DNA of 64,000 bases from Arminella tubonensis (GCF_003240585.1 NZ_PCDP01000059.1:408439-472438); one strand, 5' to 3'. Counted from the stretch's first letter, positions 47,020 through 56,798 are shown. Numbers and translations: made by a program. The notes: generated by a model from the sequence alone, not told the origin.

Positions 47020-47628
47020 TCAGGCGAGCGTTCCCTTGGTAGAGGGTATGCGGCCTGCCTGCCTTGGGTCGATCTCGGTTGCCACGCGCAGGGCGCGAGC
47101 AACGGCTTTGAAGCATGTCTCGGCAATATGGTGATTGTTCGCGCCATAATGGTTGAGGATGTGCAACGTGATTCCAGCATTCTGTGCGAGCGCCTGGAAG
47201 AACTCGCGTACCAGTTCGGTATCGAAGCTCCCGATCTTGGGGGAGCTGAACGCGACGTTCCAGACCAGGAAGGGCCGGCCGGAGAGATCGACTGCGGCCT
47301 TCGTCATCGTCTCGTCCATGGCAAGGTCGATCGAGGCATAGCGTGCGATGCCGCGACGGTCGCCGAGCGCCTTGGCGATCGCCTGGCCGATGGCGATGCC
47401 GGTGTCTTCGACAGCGTGGTGATCGTCGACGTGCAGATCACCCTTGGTCTCGATCTCCATGTCGATCAGGGAGTGACGCGAGAGCTGGTCGAGCATATGG
47501 TCGAAGAAGCCGACTCCTGTCGAGATGGTCGACTTGCCGGTGCCGTCGAGATCGACGGAAACCGATACGGAGGTCTCGTTCGTCTTGCGGGAAACGCTTG
47601 CCGTGCGGCTCGCTGCGGTCTCTGCCAT
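47020..47628 (-). CDS. hisB: Imidazoleglycerol-phosphate dehydratase
   Basis: HisB dehydrates imidazole glycerol phosphate to imidazole acetol phosphate. The 202-residue protein has STGVGFFDHMLDQLSRH, the Mn-binding HHAVEDTGI near 67-75 and NHYGANNHHIAE near 165-176. It is the monofunctional dehydratase without the histidinol-phosphate phosphatase domain found in enterobacteria. The ATG at 47628 is chosen over one 12 bases upstream because GGAG lies six bases before it. It is the first gene of the his cluster and divergent from hslV. Confidence 0.94.
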   Translation of the reverse strand: MAETAASRTASVSRKTNETSVSVSVDLDGTGKSTISTGVGFFDHMLDQLSRHSLIDMEIETKGDLHVDDHHAVEDTGIAIGQAIAKALGDRRGIARYASIDLAMDETMTKAAVDLSGRPFLVWNVAFSSPKIGSFDTELVREFFQALAQNAGITLHILNHYGANNHHIAETCFKAVARALRVATEIDPRQAGRIPSTKGTLA

Positions 47629-47862
47629 GGCCTGCTCCATCGGAATAATGGCCGTTCCATATCAGGCACATGTGGAAATATCCAGAAGTTCCATGAAGCT
47701 GGTGGTTGTTTGGCATTCCCACAGTCACGAATCGGAAACGCCCGCTGTCACAAATGGAAACGAAGGACATTTGCAATCCTCGAAAGCCCACTTACATAGG
47801 TCTCAACAGGGCCGATGCGCGGTCCGTCGAAACGACCCGACAACCGGGCAAACAGGTGTTTC

Positions 47863-48390
47863 ATGACAACGATCATAACAGTACGAAAGGGTGGCCAGGT
47901 GGTGATGGCCGGCGACGGCCAGGTCAGTCTCGGCCAGACCGTGATGAAGGGCAATGCCCGCAAGGTTCGCCGCATCGGCAACGGCGACGTCATCGCGGGC
48001 TTTGCCGGCGCGACGGCTGATGCCTTCACGCTGCTTGACCGTCTTGAGAAAAAACTCGAGCAATATCCGGGTCAGTTGATGCGTGCAGCGGTCGAGCTCG
48101 CCAAGGACTGGCGCACCGACAAATACCTTCGCAACCTCGAAGCGATGATGCTCGTTGCCGATAAGTCCATTACGCTAGCGCTCACCGGCAACGGCGACGT
48201 GTTGGAACCGGAGCACGGCGCAACCGCGATCGGCTCCGGCGGCAACTATGCGCTCGCTGCAGCCCTGGCATTGATGGACAGCGATAAGTCGGCTGACGAG
48301 ATCGCGCGCCGCGCCTTGGATATCGCCGCTGACATCTGCGTCTACACAAACCACAACGTCGTGGTCGAAACGCTCGACGCCCAAGCCTGA
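47863..48390 (+). CDS. hslV: ATP-dependent protease subunit HslV
   Basis: HslV is the proteasome-like peptidase of the HslUV heat-shock protease. The 175-residue chain begins MTTIITVRKGGQVVMAGDGQ. After Met removal the catalytic Thr is at the N-terminus, which decides the start at 47863 against 16 additional open codons upstream. The Gly-rich GSGGNYALAAALAL is also typical. hslU follows after 45 bp. The divergent gap to hisB would hold promoters for both; I could not identify a clear heat-shock promoter. Confidence 0.95.
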   Translation: MTTIITVRKGGQVVMAGDGQVSLGQTVMKGNARKVRRIGNGDVIAGFAGATADAFTLLDRLEKKLEQYPGQLMRAAVELAKDWRTDKYLRNLEAMMLVADKSITLALTGNGDVLEPEHGATAIGSGGNYALAAALALMDSDKSADEIARRALDIAADICVYTNHNVVVETLDAQA

Positions 48391-48435
48391 CGTTCTTTGT
48401 CCGATCGTTTCTAGTCCTGACGGGAAAGCAATAAG

Positions 48436-49743
48436 ATGACCACTTTTTCACCCCGCGAGATCGTGTCCGAACTCGACCGCTACATCATCGGCCAGCATGA
48501 CGCCAAGCGCGCCGTCGCAATCGCGCTACGCAACCGCTGGCGCCGCCAGCAGCTCGAACCCGATCTGCGCGACGAAGTCATGCCGAAGAACATCCTGATG
48601 ATCGGCCCGACCGGTGTCGGCAAGACGGAAATCTCGCGTCGCCTGGCCAAGCTCGCTGGAGCGCCTTTCATCAAGGTCGAAGCCACCAAGTTCACCGAAG
48701 TCGGCTATGTCGGTCGCGACGTCGAGCAGATCATCCGCGATCTGGTCGAAGTCGGTATTGGTCTGGTGCGCGAGAAGAAGCGCACCGAAGTCCAGGCCAA
48801 GGCGCATATGAGCGCCGAGGAACGCGTTCTCGACGCCCTGGTGGGTTCCACGTCTTCGCCGGCGACACGCGAGAACTTCCGCAAGAAGCTGCGCGACGGA
48901 GAACTCGACGACAAGGAAATCGACATCGAAGTCGCAGACAGCGGCTCGGGTCAGCCTGGCTTTGAGATTCCCGGCATGCCCGGCGCCAACATCGGGGTGC
49001 TCAACCTGTCGGAAATGTTCGGCAAGGCCATGGGCAACCGCACAAAGAAAGTGCGCACGACGGTCAAGGCTTCCTACGCCGACCTGATCCGCGATGAATC
49101 CGACAAGCTGATCGACAATGAGGTTATCCAGCGCGAAGCCATCCGCTCGGCTGAGAACGACGGCATCGTCTTCCTTGATGAGATCGACAAGATCGCTGCC
49201 CGAGACGGTGGCGTCGGTGCCGGCGTTTCGCGCGAAGGCGTCCAGCGCGATTTGCTGCCGTTGGTCGAAGGCACGACGGTCGCGACGAAGTATGGGCCGG
49301 TCAAGACGGACCACATTCTCTTCATCGCATCGGGCGCATTTCACGTTTCGAAGCCATCGGACCTGCTTCCGGAACTTCAGGGTCGCCTGCCGATCCGCGT
49401 CGAGCTGAAGCCGCTGACCAAGGCTGATCTTCGCCGCATCCTGACCGAAACCGAGGCTAGCCTCATCCGCCAGTACAAGGCGCTGATGGAGACCGAGGGC
49501 CTGACGCTTGATTTCACAGACGACGCCCTTGACGCCCTGGCCGACGTCGCCGTCCATCTCAACTCGTCCGTCGAGAACATCGGCGCTCGCCGGCTTCAGA
49601 CTGTGATGGAACGCGTGCTGGATGAGATTTCCTACAATGCACCTGATCGCGGCGGCTCCTCGGTGACGATCGACGCCGACTATGTCAGGGAACATGTGGG
49701 CGACTTGGCCAGCAACACCGATCTTTCGCGCTATATTCTCTAG
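48436..49743 (+). CDS. hslU: HslU unfoldase (ATPase subunit of HslUV)
   Basis: HslU is the AAA+ hexamer that unfolds substrates and feeds them to HslV. The 435-residue protein has SELDRYIIGQHDAKRAVAIA, Walker A IGPTGVGKTEISRRLA near 55-70, the pore segment EVGYVGRDVEQ, Walker B IVFLDEIDK and the C-terminal NTDLSRYIL that docks into HslV. Its intermediate domain is somewhat short, as usual for alphaproteobacteria. It is followed by a hairpin pair and then the DUF1402 gene. Confidence 0.96.
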   Translation: MTTFSPREIVSELDRYIIGQHDAKRAVAIALRNRWRRQQLEPDLRDEVMPKNILMIGPTGVGKTEISRRLAKLAGAPFIKVEATKFTEVGYVGRDVEQIIRDLVEVGIGLVREKKRTEVQAKAHMSAEERVLDALVGSTSSPATRENFRKKLRDGELDDKEIDIEVADSGSGQPGFEIPGMPGANIGVLNLSEMFGKAMGNRTKKVRTTVKASYADLIRDESDKLIDNEVIQREAIRSAENDGIVFLDEIDKIAARDGGVGAGVSREGVQRDLLPLVEGTTVATKYGPVKTDHILFIASGAFHVSKPSDLLPELQGRLPIRVELKPLTKADLRRILTETEASLIRQYKALMETEGLTLDFTDDALDALADVAVHLNSSVENIGARRLQTVMERVLDEISYNAPDRGGSSVTIDADYVREHVGDLASNTDLSRYIL

Positions 49744-49789
49744 CGCGATCCTGCGGTATTTCGCAGGGTCGAACGTTAAAGCTCGACAG

Positions 49790-49823
49790 CGGGCCTTTTA
49801 CTTTTTAGTGAAGGCCCGTTTCC
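49790..49823 (+). terminator. hslU terminator
   Basis: CGGGCCTT (49790-49797) pairs with AAGGCCCG (49811-49818), with further partial pairing across the T-rich loop, then TTTCCTT. A smaller hairpin CCTGCG/CGCAGG precedes it at 49750-49767. It separates hslU from the DUF1402 gene. Confidence 0.75.
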
Positions 49824-49921
49824 TTGCATGGAAAAGCGTCGCACCGGCATCATTCGGCCAAGTTTATGCGCCACGCACCCTGATCGAAACATACGATGAA
49901 CTTTCGACGGGGCAGCCGATC

Positions 49922-50875
49922 ATGCGACGCATACTGATCTCCCTTCTTTTGGCGGCGCTAAGCCTGTCCTGGATTCCGGCTCGGGCAGCAGGTGTACTCA
50001 CCGTGCCGCCCGGGAATCGCAACGCCGAGCAGCCTGACATTCCCGGCGCTTCCGTTCGCCGCACCAAGGGGACGAACTCCACCTTCGAGCGCAAGTACCA
50101 GAAGGTTCGCGAACTGCTGGCGACCGATACAAAGCTGATGTCGAAGATCAAGACGGTTTCCCGTGCCTATGGCATCCAGCCGATCCATGTGATCGGCGCG
50201 ATCGTCGGCGAGCACACATACAATGTCGATGCCTATGACGGATTGCAGTCCTATTACGTCAAGGCGGCATCCTATGCCGGAGAGAGCTTTCGCTTCGCCT
50301 ATGGTGGCGAAGACGTCGACGATTTCGTGGCGCGACCGCAATTCGCACGGTGCAGCGGCAAGAGCGAATCCTACAGCCTCTGGACATGCCGCGAGGATGT
50401 CTGGGAAAGCGACTTCCGCGGCAAGACCGTCGATGGCAAGTCCTATCCGAACAACAGGTTCAGCGCGGTCTTCTTCCAGCCATTCTACGCCGGACAGACA
50501 TTCGGGCTCGGCCAGGTCAATCCGCTGACAGCGTTGATGCTATCGGACGAGGTCAGCAGGATTTCCGGCATTCCGAAGCTCAATGAGAAGAAAGCCGCCG
50601 ACGTCTACCACGCCATCATGGATCCTGACCTGTCGCTCGCCTTCGTCGCCGCTTCGATCCGCACATCGATCGACGACTATCGCTCGATCGCCGGAATGGA
50701 TATCTCCGGTAATCCAGGAGTAACCGCGACGCTTTACAATTTGGGCAACACGCGTCAGCGTGCCGCTGCCCTCGCTGCGAGGAACAAGGGCGCCGGCCAG
50801 ACCGTCTGGCCGGAAGAGAATTATTACGGCTGGCTGATCAACGACAAGCTCGACGACCTCAAGTCCCTGCTCTAA
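49922..50875 (+). CDS. Secreted DUF1402 family protein
   Basis: The 317-residue protein starts with a signal peptide (MRRILISLLLAALSLSWIPARAAG), with likely cleavage after ARA near residue 23. The mature part fits DUF1402, known mainly from Rhizobiales and of unknown function. Its core has features like a lytic transglycosylase: GAIVGEHTYNVDAY, TFGLGQVNPLTALM and ATLYNLGNTRQRA recall the catalytic-Glu, GLMQ and YNAG-type motifs. The two Cys in ARCSGKSESYSLWTCRED could form a disulfide. The ATG at 49922 is supported by the signal peptide. It precedes the P450 gene by 45 bp on the same strand. Confidence 0.83.
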   Translation: MRRILISLLLAALSLSWIPARAAGVLTVPPGNRNAEQPDIPGASVRRTKGTNSTFERKYQKVRELLATDTKLMSKIKTVSRAYGIQPIHVIGAIVGEHTYNVDAYDGLQSYYVKAASYAGESFRFAYGGEDVDDFVARPQFARCSGKSESYSLWTCREDVWESDFRGKTVDGKSYPNNRFSAVFFQPFYAGQTFGLGQVNPLTALMLSDEVSRISGIPKLNEKKAADVYHAIMDPDLSLAFVAASIRTSIDDYRSIAGMDISGNPGVTATLYNLGNTRQRAAALAARNKGAGQTVWPEENYYGWLINDKLDDLKSLL

Positions 50876-50920
50876 GCTCGACGCCTGGAGGGAAGAGGTA
50901 ATTCTTCGAAAGGTGATCTC

Positions 50921-52318
50921 ATGGATATGAGCCCCGAACCCTTCATGCCGCCCGCTCCGATCCCGAGAAACGTCCCGCCGTCGCGGCTGGAAATCATCCG
51001 TACGATCCTGCGCAATCCGCTCGAGCTTTGGGGCGAGCCCTCGTATACATTGCCGTGGATCCAGACCCGTTTCTTTCGGGAGAGCACGCTGATCGTCAAC
51101 GATCCCGGTCTGATCAAGCATGTGCTGGTCGATAACGCAGCCAATTATCGTATGTCCGATATCCGTCAGCTCGTGCTACGGCCAATCCTGCGCGATGGCT
51201 TGCTGACGGCGGAGGGACCCGTATGGAAGCGTTCGCGCAAGGCGCTGGCTCCGGTTTTCACCCCACGCCACGCCCGCGGTTTCGCCGGCCAGATGCTGTC
51301 GCAGTCTGAACAATATGCGGTGAAGTACGAGAATGTTGGGTCAGAAGGCGTCGTCTTCGATATTTCGACCGACATGACCGAGCTCACCTTCGCGATCCTC
51401 GCCGAAACGCTTTTTTCCGGCGAGATCGTCACGGCCAGCGGCCATTTCGCCGACGACGTAAACCAGCTGCTGCACCGCATGGGCCGCGTCGATCCGATGG
51501 ACCTCATGCGCGCGCCCTCCTGGGTGCCCCGCGTGACGCGTATCGGCGGCCAGAAGGTGTTGGACAAATTCCGCGGTATCGTCCGCGACACGATGAATTT
51601 GCGTCTCGACAAAATGAAGAAGGATCGCGCCGCGGCTCCTGACGATTTCCTGACGCTACTTCTTGAGCAGGCAGGACCCGAAGGCCTGACGATGGAGGAG
51701 ATAGAGGACAATATCCTGACCTTCATCGGCGCGGGCCACGAGACAACAGCCAGGGCGCTGGCATGGTGCCTTTACTGCGTTGCCAACGTCCCCCGTGTCC
51801 GCGTGGAAATGGAAGAGGAAATAGACCGTGTGCTCGCCACCGGCGCCGAGCCGGTCGAATGGCTCGATTTGATGCCCCACGTCCGCGCCGCCTTTGAGGA
51901 GACGATGCGGCTTTACCCGCCGGCGCCGTCGATCAACCGCGCCGCCATCGCGGTTGATCGGTGGACCAGCCCGTCGGGCGAGAATGTCGATATTCCAGCA
52001 GGTGTCACAGTTCTCATCATGCCATGGACCCTGCACCGACATGCGCTCTACTGGGAAAAGCCGCGCGCCTTTATGCCCGAGCGCTTCCTCCCGGAAAATC
52101 GCGCAAGGATCAACCGGTTTCAGTTTCTGCCGTTCGGTGCAGGTCCCCGGGTCTGCATCGGTGCGACGTTCGCCCTGCAGGAGGCGGTCATCGCGCTCGC
52201 GGTGCTGATGCATCGCTTCCGCTTCGATGTGACCGCGAATACCAATCCGTGGCCGGTCCAGAAGCTGACGACGCAGCCGCAAGGCGGCTTGCCGATGCTT
52301 GTCTCGTCACGCCGCTAG
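50921..52318 (+). CDS. Cytochrome P450
   Basis: The 465-residue protein has the P450 landmarks in order: the oxygen-binding I helix FIGAGHETTARALA near 267-280, the K-helix ExxR FEETMRLYPP near 325, the PERF-like FMPERFLP, and the heme loop FLPFGAGPRVCIGA with ligand Cys412. No membrane anchor is visible, so it is a soluble bacterial type needing ferredoxin or flavodoxin partners, none of which lies in this window. Substrate is unknown. It has the general character of a CYP4/CYP102-like clan by the heme-loop style, but I cannot name a family. It starts 45 bp after DUF1402. Confidence 0.93.
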   Translation: MDMSPEPFMPPAPIPRNVPPSRLEIIRTILRNPLELWGEPSYTLPWIQTRFFRESTLIVNDPGLIKHVLVDNAANYRMSDIRQLVLRPILRDGLLTAEGPVWKRSRKALAPVFTPRHARGFAGQMLSQSEQYAVKYENVGSEGVVFDISTDMTELTFAILAETLFSGEIVTASGHFADDVNQLLHRMGRVDPMDLMRAPSWVPRVTRIGGQKVLDKFRGIVRDTMNLRLDKMKKDRAAAPDDFLTLLLEQAGPEGLTMEEIEDNILTFIGAGHETTARALAWCLYCVANVPRVRVEMEEEIDRVLATGAEPVEWLDLMPHVRAAFEETMRLYPPAPSINRAAIAVDRWTSPSGENVDIPAGVTVLIMPWTLHRHALYWEKPRAFMPERFLPENRARINRFQFLPFGAGPRVCIGATFALQEAVIALAVLMHRFRFDVTANTNPWPVQKLTTQPQGGLPMLVSSRR

Positions 52319-52420
52319 ATCGTAGGGGCGAGGCGGGAATCTGCCACTCTTTGGCTAGCCATGCTGAAGCAAAGGGTGCAATAACTGCGGCAACTTCCGC
52401 TTCAGGGACTTGATCAGCGC

Positions 52421-54424
52421 GTGACTTCCCATTTCCTGCTCGGCATCGACACCGGTGGAACTTACACTGATGCCGTCCTTTTCCACGAAACCCATGGCGT
52501 CGTCGCCAAGGCCAAGTCGCTGACCACGCGGCACGATCTGGCGATCGGCATCGCCGGTGCGGTCGATGCGGTCATATTAGAGGCAGGTGTAGAGGTTTCG
52601 GCGATTAGTCTGGTGTCTCTGTCGACGACGTTGGCAACAAATGCCTTGGTCGAAGGGCAGGGCGGACGCGCCGGCCTCGTCATGATCGGCTTCGGTCCCG
52701 ACGATCTCAAGCGCAGCGGGCTTGCCGATGCGCTCGGATCTGACCCGGTCATCTACCTCAATGGCGGTCACGACGTTCATGGAAATGAAAATCCACTCGA
52801 TCTCGCCGCCCTGGATGAAGTGCTGCCAGAACTGGCGAGAGGTGTTTCATCATTCGCAGTCGCCGGCTATTTTGCTGTGCGGAATCCGGCTCATGAAATC
52901 CGTGTTCGCGATCGAATTCGCGAGATCTCGCATCTTCCGGTTACGTGTAGTCACGAGCTTTCCTCCAAGCTAGGCGGCCCTCGCCGGGCCTTGACGACCC
53001 TGTTGAACGCCCGCCTGGTCTCGATGATCGACAGGTTGGTCGGCGCCTGCGAAAATTTCCTCGTAGCGCGCGGGATCTCGGCGCCGATGATGGTTGTGCG
53101 CGGCGACGGCGCTTTGATCTCCGCTTCGGAGGCAAAGCTCCGCCCCATCGAAACCATTCTGTCCGGCCCAGCGGCGAGCCTCGTCGGCGCCCACTACCTG
53201 ACTGGTCTCGACGCCGCCGTCGTCTCGGATATCGGCGGCACGACCACCGACGTCGCGGTCATGGAAGCCGGCCGGCCGCGGCTGGATGCAGAGGGCGCCG
53301 TCGTTGGTGGCTTTCGCACAATGGTCGAAGCCGTCGCGATGCGCACCTACGGCCTCGGCGGCGATTCGGAAGTGCGGGTCAACGAACGCGGTCTGGTCGC
53401 GACTTTCGAGCTCGGCCCGCGCCGCCTTCTGCCGTTGAGCCTCGCGGCTCAAGCGCACTCCGACGCGATCCTGACTGTTCTGCAGCGGCAGGTGCGCAGT
53501 CCGCATCTCGGGCGCAACGACGGGCGCTTCGCGATCCGAACAGGCGTGCCCGATTATCTGGCAAGTGGCTTGCTGCCGCAGGAGCAGGCGTTGTTCGAGA
53601 AGATCGGTACGGCTCCGGTCGCGCTCGACCAGCTCCTTACATCAACACCGCAGAAAGCAACGCTCGACCGGCTCGTCGCTCGCGGCCTTGTGCATCTCTG
53701 CGGCCTGACACCCTCCGACGCCATGCATGCTCTCGGCCGACAAAACCAGTGGAATGCGGAAGCGGCGCGATTGGGCCTCGTTCTTGCTTGCCGAATCAAG
53801 GATGGCTCCGCTCGTCCTGTTGCGACGACGGTCGAGGAACTGGCGGAGAAGATCGTCGACAGGCTGACCCGGCAGTCGGCGGAAGTCATCCTGTCCGCCT
53901 GCCTGGCGGAAGATGGGCTCGGCGATTTGGACCCGGCTAAGTCTAAGGCGATCGATCGGGCGCTGCAGCGCCCGCCGGGCATTGTCCGTTTTGCCGTTTC
54001 GCTCGACCGACCGCTGGTCGGGCTCGGCGCTTCCGCGCCTGTCTATTATCCAGCAATTGCGCAGATGCTTGGAAGCGAAAGCGTTGTGCCGCCCGATGCG
54101 GATGTGGCAAATGCCGTCGGGGCCGTCGTCGGTCAGGTTCGCACGAGCGCCACCGTCTTCATCACGACGCCGGAGGAAGGCGTCTTCATCCTAAATGGTG
54201 CCGGAGAGACGCTTCGGTTTATCGACGAAGCCAAGGGTTTCGAGGCTGCACGCGCCCGAGCCAGATCGGTCGCCCTTGATCAGGCCCGTTTGAACGGCGC
54301 TGCAGATCCGGTCGTTTCGATGGTGGAACAGGTCGACGCCGCCGATATCGAAGGCACGCGCAAGCTGGTGGAGGCACGGTTCATCGCGACCGCCAGCGGA
54401 CGACCTCGGATCGCTACCGATTGA
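52421..54424 (+). CDS. Hydantoinase/oxoprolinase subunit A-like protein
   Basis: The 667-residue protein opens LLGIDTGGTYTDAVLF, the ASKHA ATP-binding signature of hydantoinase A / 5-oxoprolinase / acetone carboxylase beta families. It continues with SLSTTLATNALVEGQGGRAGL, VVRGDGALISASEAKLRPIE, ILSGPAASLVGAHYLTG and VVSDIGGTTTDVAVMEAGRP. These act in ATP-dependent ring opening or carboxylation, usually with a hydantoinase-B partner. No B subunit is adjacent, so its activity is unclear. The start is GTG at 52421 with only a weak upstream site. It is bounded by glcB, 115 bp downstream. Confidence 0.88.
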   Translation: MTSHFLLGIDTGGTYTDAVLFHETHGVVAKAKSLTTRHDLAIGIAGAVDAVILEAGVEVSAISLVSLSTTLATNALVEGQGGRAGLVMIGFGPDDLKRSGLADALGSDPVIYLNGGHDVHGNENPLDLAALDEVLPELARGVSSFAVAGYFAVRNPAHEIRVRDRIREISHLPVTCSHELSSKLGGPRRALTTLLNARLVSMIDRLVGACENFLVARGISAPMMVVRGDGALISASEAKLRPIETILSGPAASLVGAHYLTGLDAAVVSDIGGTTTDVAVMEAGRPRLDAEGAVVGGFRTMVEAVAMRTYGLGGDSEVRVNERGLVATFELGPRRLLPLSLAAQAHSDAILTVLQRQVRSPHLGRNDGRFAIRTGVPDYLASGLLPQEQALFEKIGTAPVALDQLLTSTPQKATLDRLVARGLVHLCGLTPSDAMHALGRQNQWNAEAARLGLVLACRIKDGSARPVATTVEELAEKIVDRLTRQSAEVILSACLAEDGLGDLDPAKSKAIDRALQRPPGIVRFAVSLDRPLVGLGASAPVYYPAIAQMLGSESVVPPDADVANAVGAVVGQVRTSATVFITTPEEGVFILNGAGETLRFIDEAKGFEAARARARSVALDQARLNGAADPVVSMVEQVDAADIEGTRKLVEARFIATASGRPRIATD

Positions 54425-54539
54425 TCGGCCGGCATATTGGATAAATCTTTTGTACCGCTGACAAATTGACTATGGGCAACCGCGCTCGCAAATTGGCTGC
54501 ATTAGCTAGAACTGCACGACGGCATCAGGAGTAGGCGAC

Positions 54540-56711
54540 ATGAACCGCATTGATAGAAACGGGCTTGCGATCGAAGCGGTGCTCCACGATTTTCTGGTGG
54601 ACGAAGCGCTTCCGGGCTCTGGCGTTGATCCGGATGCCTTTTTTGCCGGTTTTTCCGCGATCGTCCACGATCTGGCGCCGAAGAACCGTGCATTGCTGGC
54701 CAAGCGCGACAATCTGCAGGCATCGCTCGACAACTGGTATCGCAGCAACGGCGCTCCAAGCGATATGGGCGCCTATGAAACGTTCCTACGCGAGATCGGT
54801 TATCTCATTCCCGAAGGCTCCGATTTTTCTGTCTCGACGTCGAACGTGGATGACGAGATTGCGCTGATCGCCGGCCCTCAGCTGGTCGTTCCCGTCATAA
54901 ACGCGCGATATGCCCTCAACGCCGCCAATGCGCGCTGGGGATCGCTCTACGACGCACTCTACGGTACCGATGCGATTGCGGAAACGGACGGCGCCGAGAA
55001 GGGCAGGGGCTACAATCCGATCCGGGGCGAAAAGGTCATCGCCTGGGTCCGCGATTTTCTCGACGCGGCAGTGCCGCTTGCTGATGCCAGCTGGAAGGAT
55101 GTCGCAGGCTTCACAATAAAGGATGGAGCGCTGGCGCTGTCCACAACCGATGGCGAACATATTTCGTTAGCCGATGCCGGGCACTTTGCCGGCTATCTCG
55201 GCGGCGCCTCGGCGCCGACGCATGTACTTCTGAAGAACAATGGCGTCCATATCGAGATCGCCATCGACGCTACGACCGCGATCGGCAAATCCGATCCGGC
55301 CAATATCTCAGACGTCCGCCTCGAATCGGCGATCACAGCCATCATGGACTGCGAGGATTCGATCGCGGCCGTCGACGCCGAGGACAAGACAGCCGTCTAT
55401 CGCAATTGGCTCGGCCTCATGAAGGGCGATTTGACCGAAGAGGTCGAGAAAGGTGGCAAGAGCTTCACCCGACGGCTCAATCCGGACGTCGAGTACACGG
55501 CACCGAATGGATCGAGCTTCGAGCTCCGCTGCCGCTCGCTGATGCTGATACGGAACGTCGGCCACCTGATGACCAATCCGGCCATCCTGGACCACGACGG
55601 CAACGAAGTGCCGGAAGGGATCATGGATGCGATGATCACGGGCTTGATTGCACTCTATGACGTGGGGCCAAACGGCAGGCACAAGAATTCGCGCAAGGGC
55701 TCGATGTATGTCGTCAAGCCGAAGATGCACGGTCCGGAAGAAGTTGCCTTCGCGGTCGAAATCTTCTCGCGGGTCGAAGACGTGCTCGGGATGGCGCGCA
55801 ACACCATCAAAATGGGCATCATGGACGAGGAACGTCGCACAACGATCAACCTCAAGGAATGCATCCGTGCCGCCCGCGAGCGCGTCGTGTTCATCAACAC
55901 CGGCTTCCTCGACCGTACTGGGGACGAGATCCATACGTCGATGGAGGCCGGCCCGATGATCCGCAAGGGCGACATGAAGCAAGCAGCCTGGATCGCCGCC
56001 TACGAGAACTGGAATGTCGATATCGGGCTTGAATGCGGTCTCTCCGGCCACGCGCAGATCGGCAAGGGCATGTGGGCGATGCCGGATCTGATGGCGGCGA
56101 TGCTGGAGCAGAAGATCGCCCATCCGAAGGCCGGCGCCAACACCGCTTGGGTGCCGTCGCCGACAGCCGCGACGCTGCACGCCACGCACTACCACCGCGT
56201 CAATGTCGCACGCATCCAGCAGAGCCTGAAGGATCGCGCCCGGGCCAAGCTTTCCGACATCCTGTCCGTGCCGGTTGCCGTTCGCCCGAACTGGACGCCG
56301 GAGGAAATCCAGCGTGAACTCGACAACAATGCGCAAGGTATCCTCGGCTACGTCGTGCGCTGGGTCGACCAGGGCGTCGGCTGCTCGAAGGTGCCTGATA
56401 TCAACAATGTCGGCCTGATGGAGGATCGTGCCACGCTGCGCATCTCCGCGCAGCACATGGCCAACTGGCTGCACCACAAGGTGGTGACCGAAGCACAGAT
56501 CGTTGAGACCATGAAGCGGATGGCCGCAGTCGTCGATCAGCAGAATGCATCCGATCCCGAATATACGGCCATGGCTGCCAATTTCGACGGGTCGATCGCA
56601 TTTCAGGCTGCATTAGACCTGGTCTTGAAGGGCCGCGAACAGCCGAACGGCTACACCGAGCCTGTCCTGCATCGTCGGCGGATCGAGCTCAAGGCGAGAC
56701 AAACCTCGTAG
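54540..56711 (+). CDS. glcB: Malate synthase G
   Basis: GlcB condenses glyoxylate and acetyl-CoA to malate in the glyoxylate bypass or glycolate use. The 723-residue monomeric isoform G has VDDEIALIAGPQLVVPVINA, MDCEDSIAAVDAEDKTAVYR, VVKPKMHGPEEVAF, MGIMDEERRTTINLKECI and GFLDRTGDEIHTSMEAGP with catalytic Asp in the C-terminal part. The length is normal for GlcB, much longer than the A isoform. The ATG at 54540 follows AGGAG at 54529-54533. No aceA is in the window. It stands before a terminator convergent with the transpeptidase gene. Confidence 0.97.
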   Translation: MNRIDRNGLAIEAVLHDFLVDEALPGSGVDPDAFFAGFSAIVHDLAPKNRALLAKRDNLQASLDNWYRSNGAPSDMGAYETFLREIGYLIPEGSDFSVSTSNVDDEIALIAGPQLVVPVINARYALNAANARWGSLYDALYGTDAIAETDGAEKGRGYNPIRGEKVIAWVRDFLDAAVPLADASWKDVAGFTIKDGALALSTTDGEHISLADAGHFAGYLGGASAPTHVLLKNNGVHIEIAIDATTAIGKSDPANISDVRLESAITAIMDCEDSIAAVDAEDKTAVYRNWLGLMKGDLTEEVEKGGKSFTRRLNPDVEYTAPNGSSFELRCRSLMLIRNVGHLMTNPAILDHDGNEVPEGIMDAMITGLIALYDVGPNGRHKNSRKGSMYVVKPKMHGPEEVAFAVEIFSRVEDVLGMARNTIKMGIMDEERRTTINLKECIRAARERVVFINTGFLDRTGDEIHTSMEAGPMIRKGDMKQAAWIAAYENWNVDIGLECGLSGHAQIGKGMWAMPDLMAAMLEQKIAHPKAGANTAWVPSPTAATLHATHYHRVNVARIQQSLKDRARAKLSDILSVPVAVRPNWTPEEIQRELDNNAQGILGYVVRWVDQGVGCSKVPDINNVGLMEDRATLRISAQHMANWLHHKVVTEAQIVETMKRMAAVVDQQNASDPEYTAMAANFDGSIAFQAALDLVLKGREQPNGYTEPVLHRRRIELKARQTS

Positions 56712-56742
56712 TCGAGATCTCTCGCCTAAAACGAAGACAAAG

Positions 56743-56778
56743 AAAAAGGCCGCCGGATGATCTATCCCGCGGCCTTTT
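56743..56778. terminator. Bidirectional terminator between glcB and the L,D-transpeptidase gene
   Basis: AAAAGGCCGC (56744-56753) can pair with GCGGCCTTTT (56769-56778), with T-rich sequence on both outer sides. The minus-strand U-run is the stronger one. Confidence 0.82.
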
Positions 56779-56798
56779 GAATGTCTGGCTTTCCGAAA

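Noticed and set aside
47775..47800. Possible heat-shock (RpoH) promoter for hslV
   Set aside because: CTCGAAA resembles a -35 element, but no -10 element matching the alphaproteobacterial consensus lies at proper spacing.
48526..49695. 389-codon open frame on the minus strand
   Set aside because: Antisense to hslU, a well-supported gene; no domain seen.
55308..56477. 389-codon open frame on the minus strand
   Set aside because: Antisense to glcB, His/Arg-rich and without motifs.
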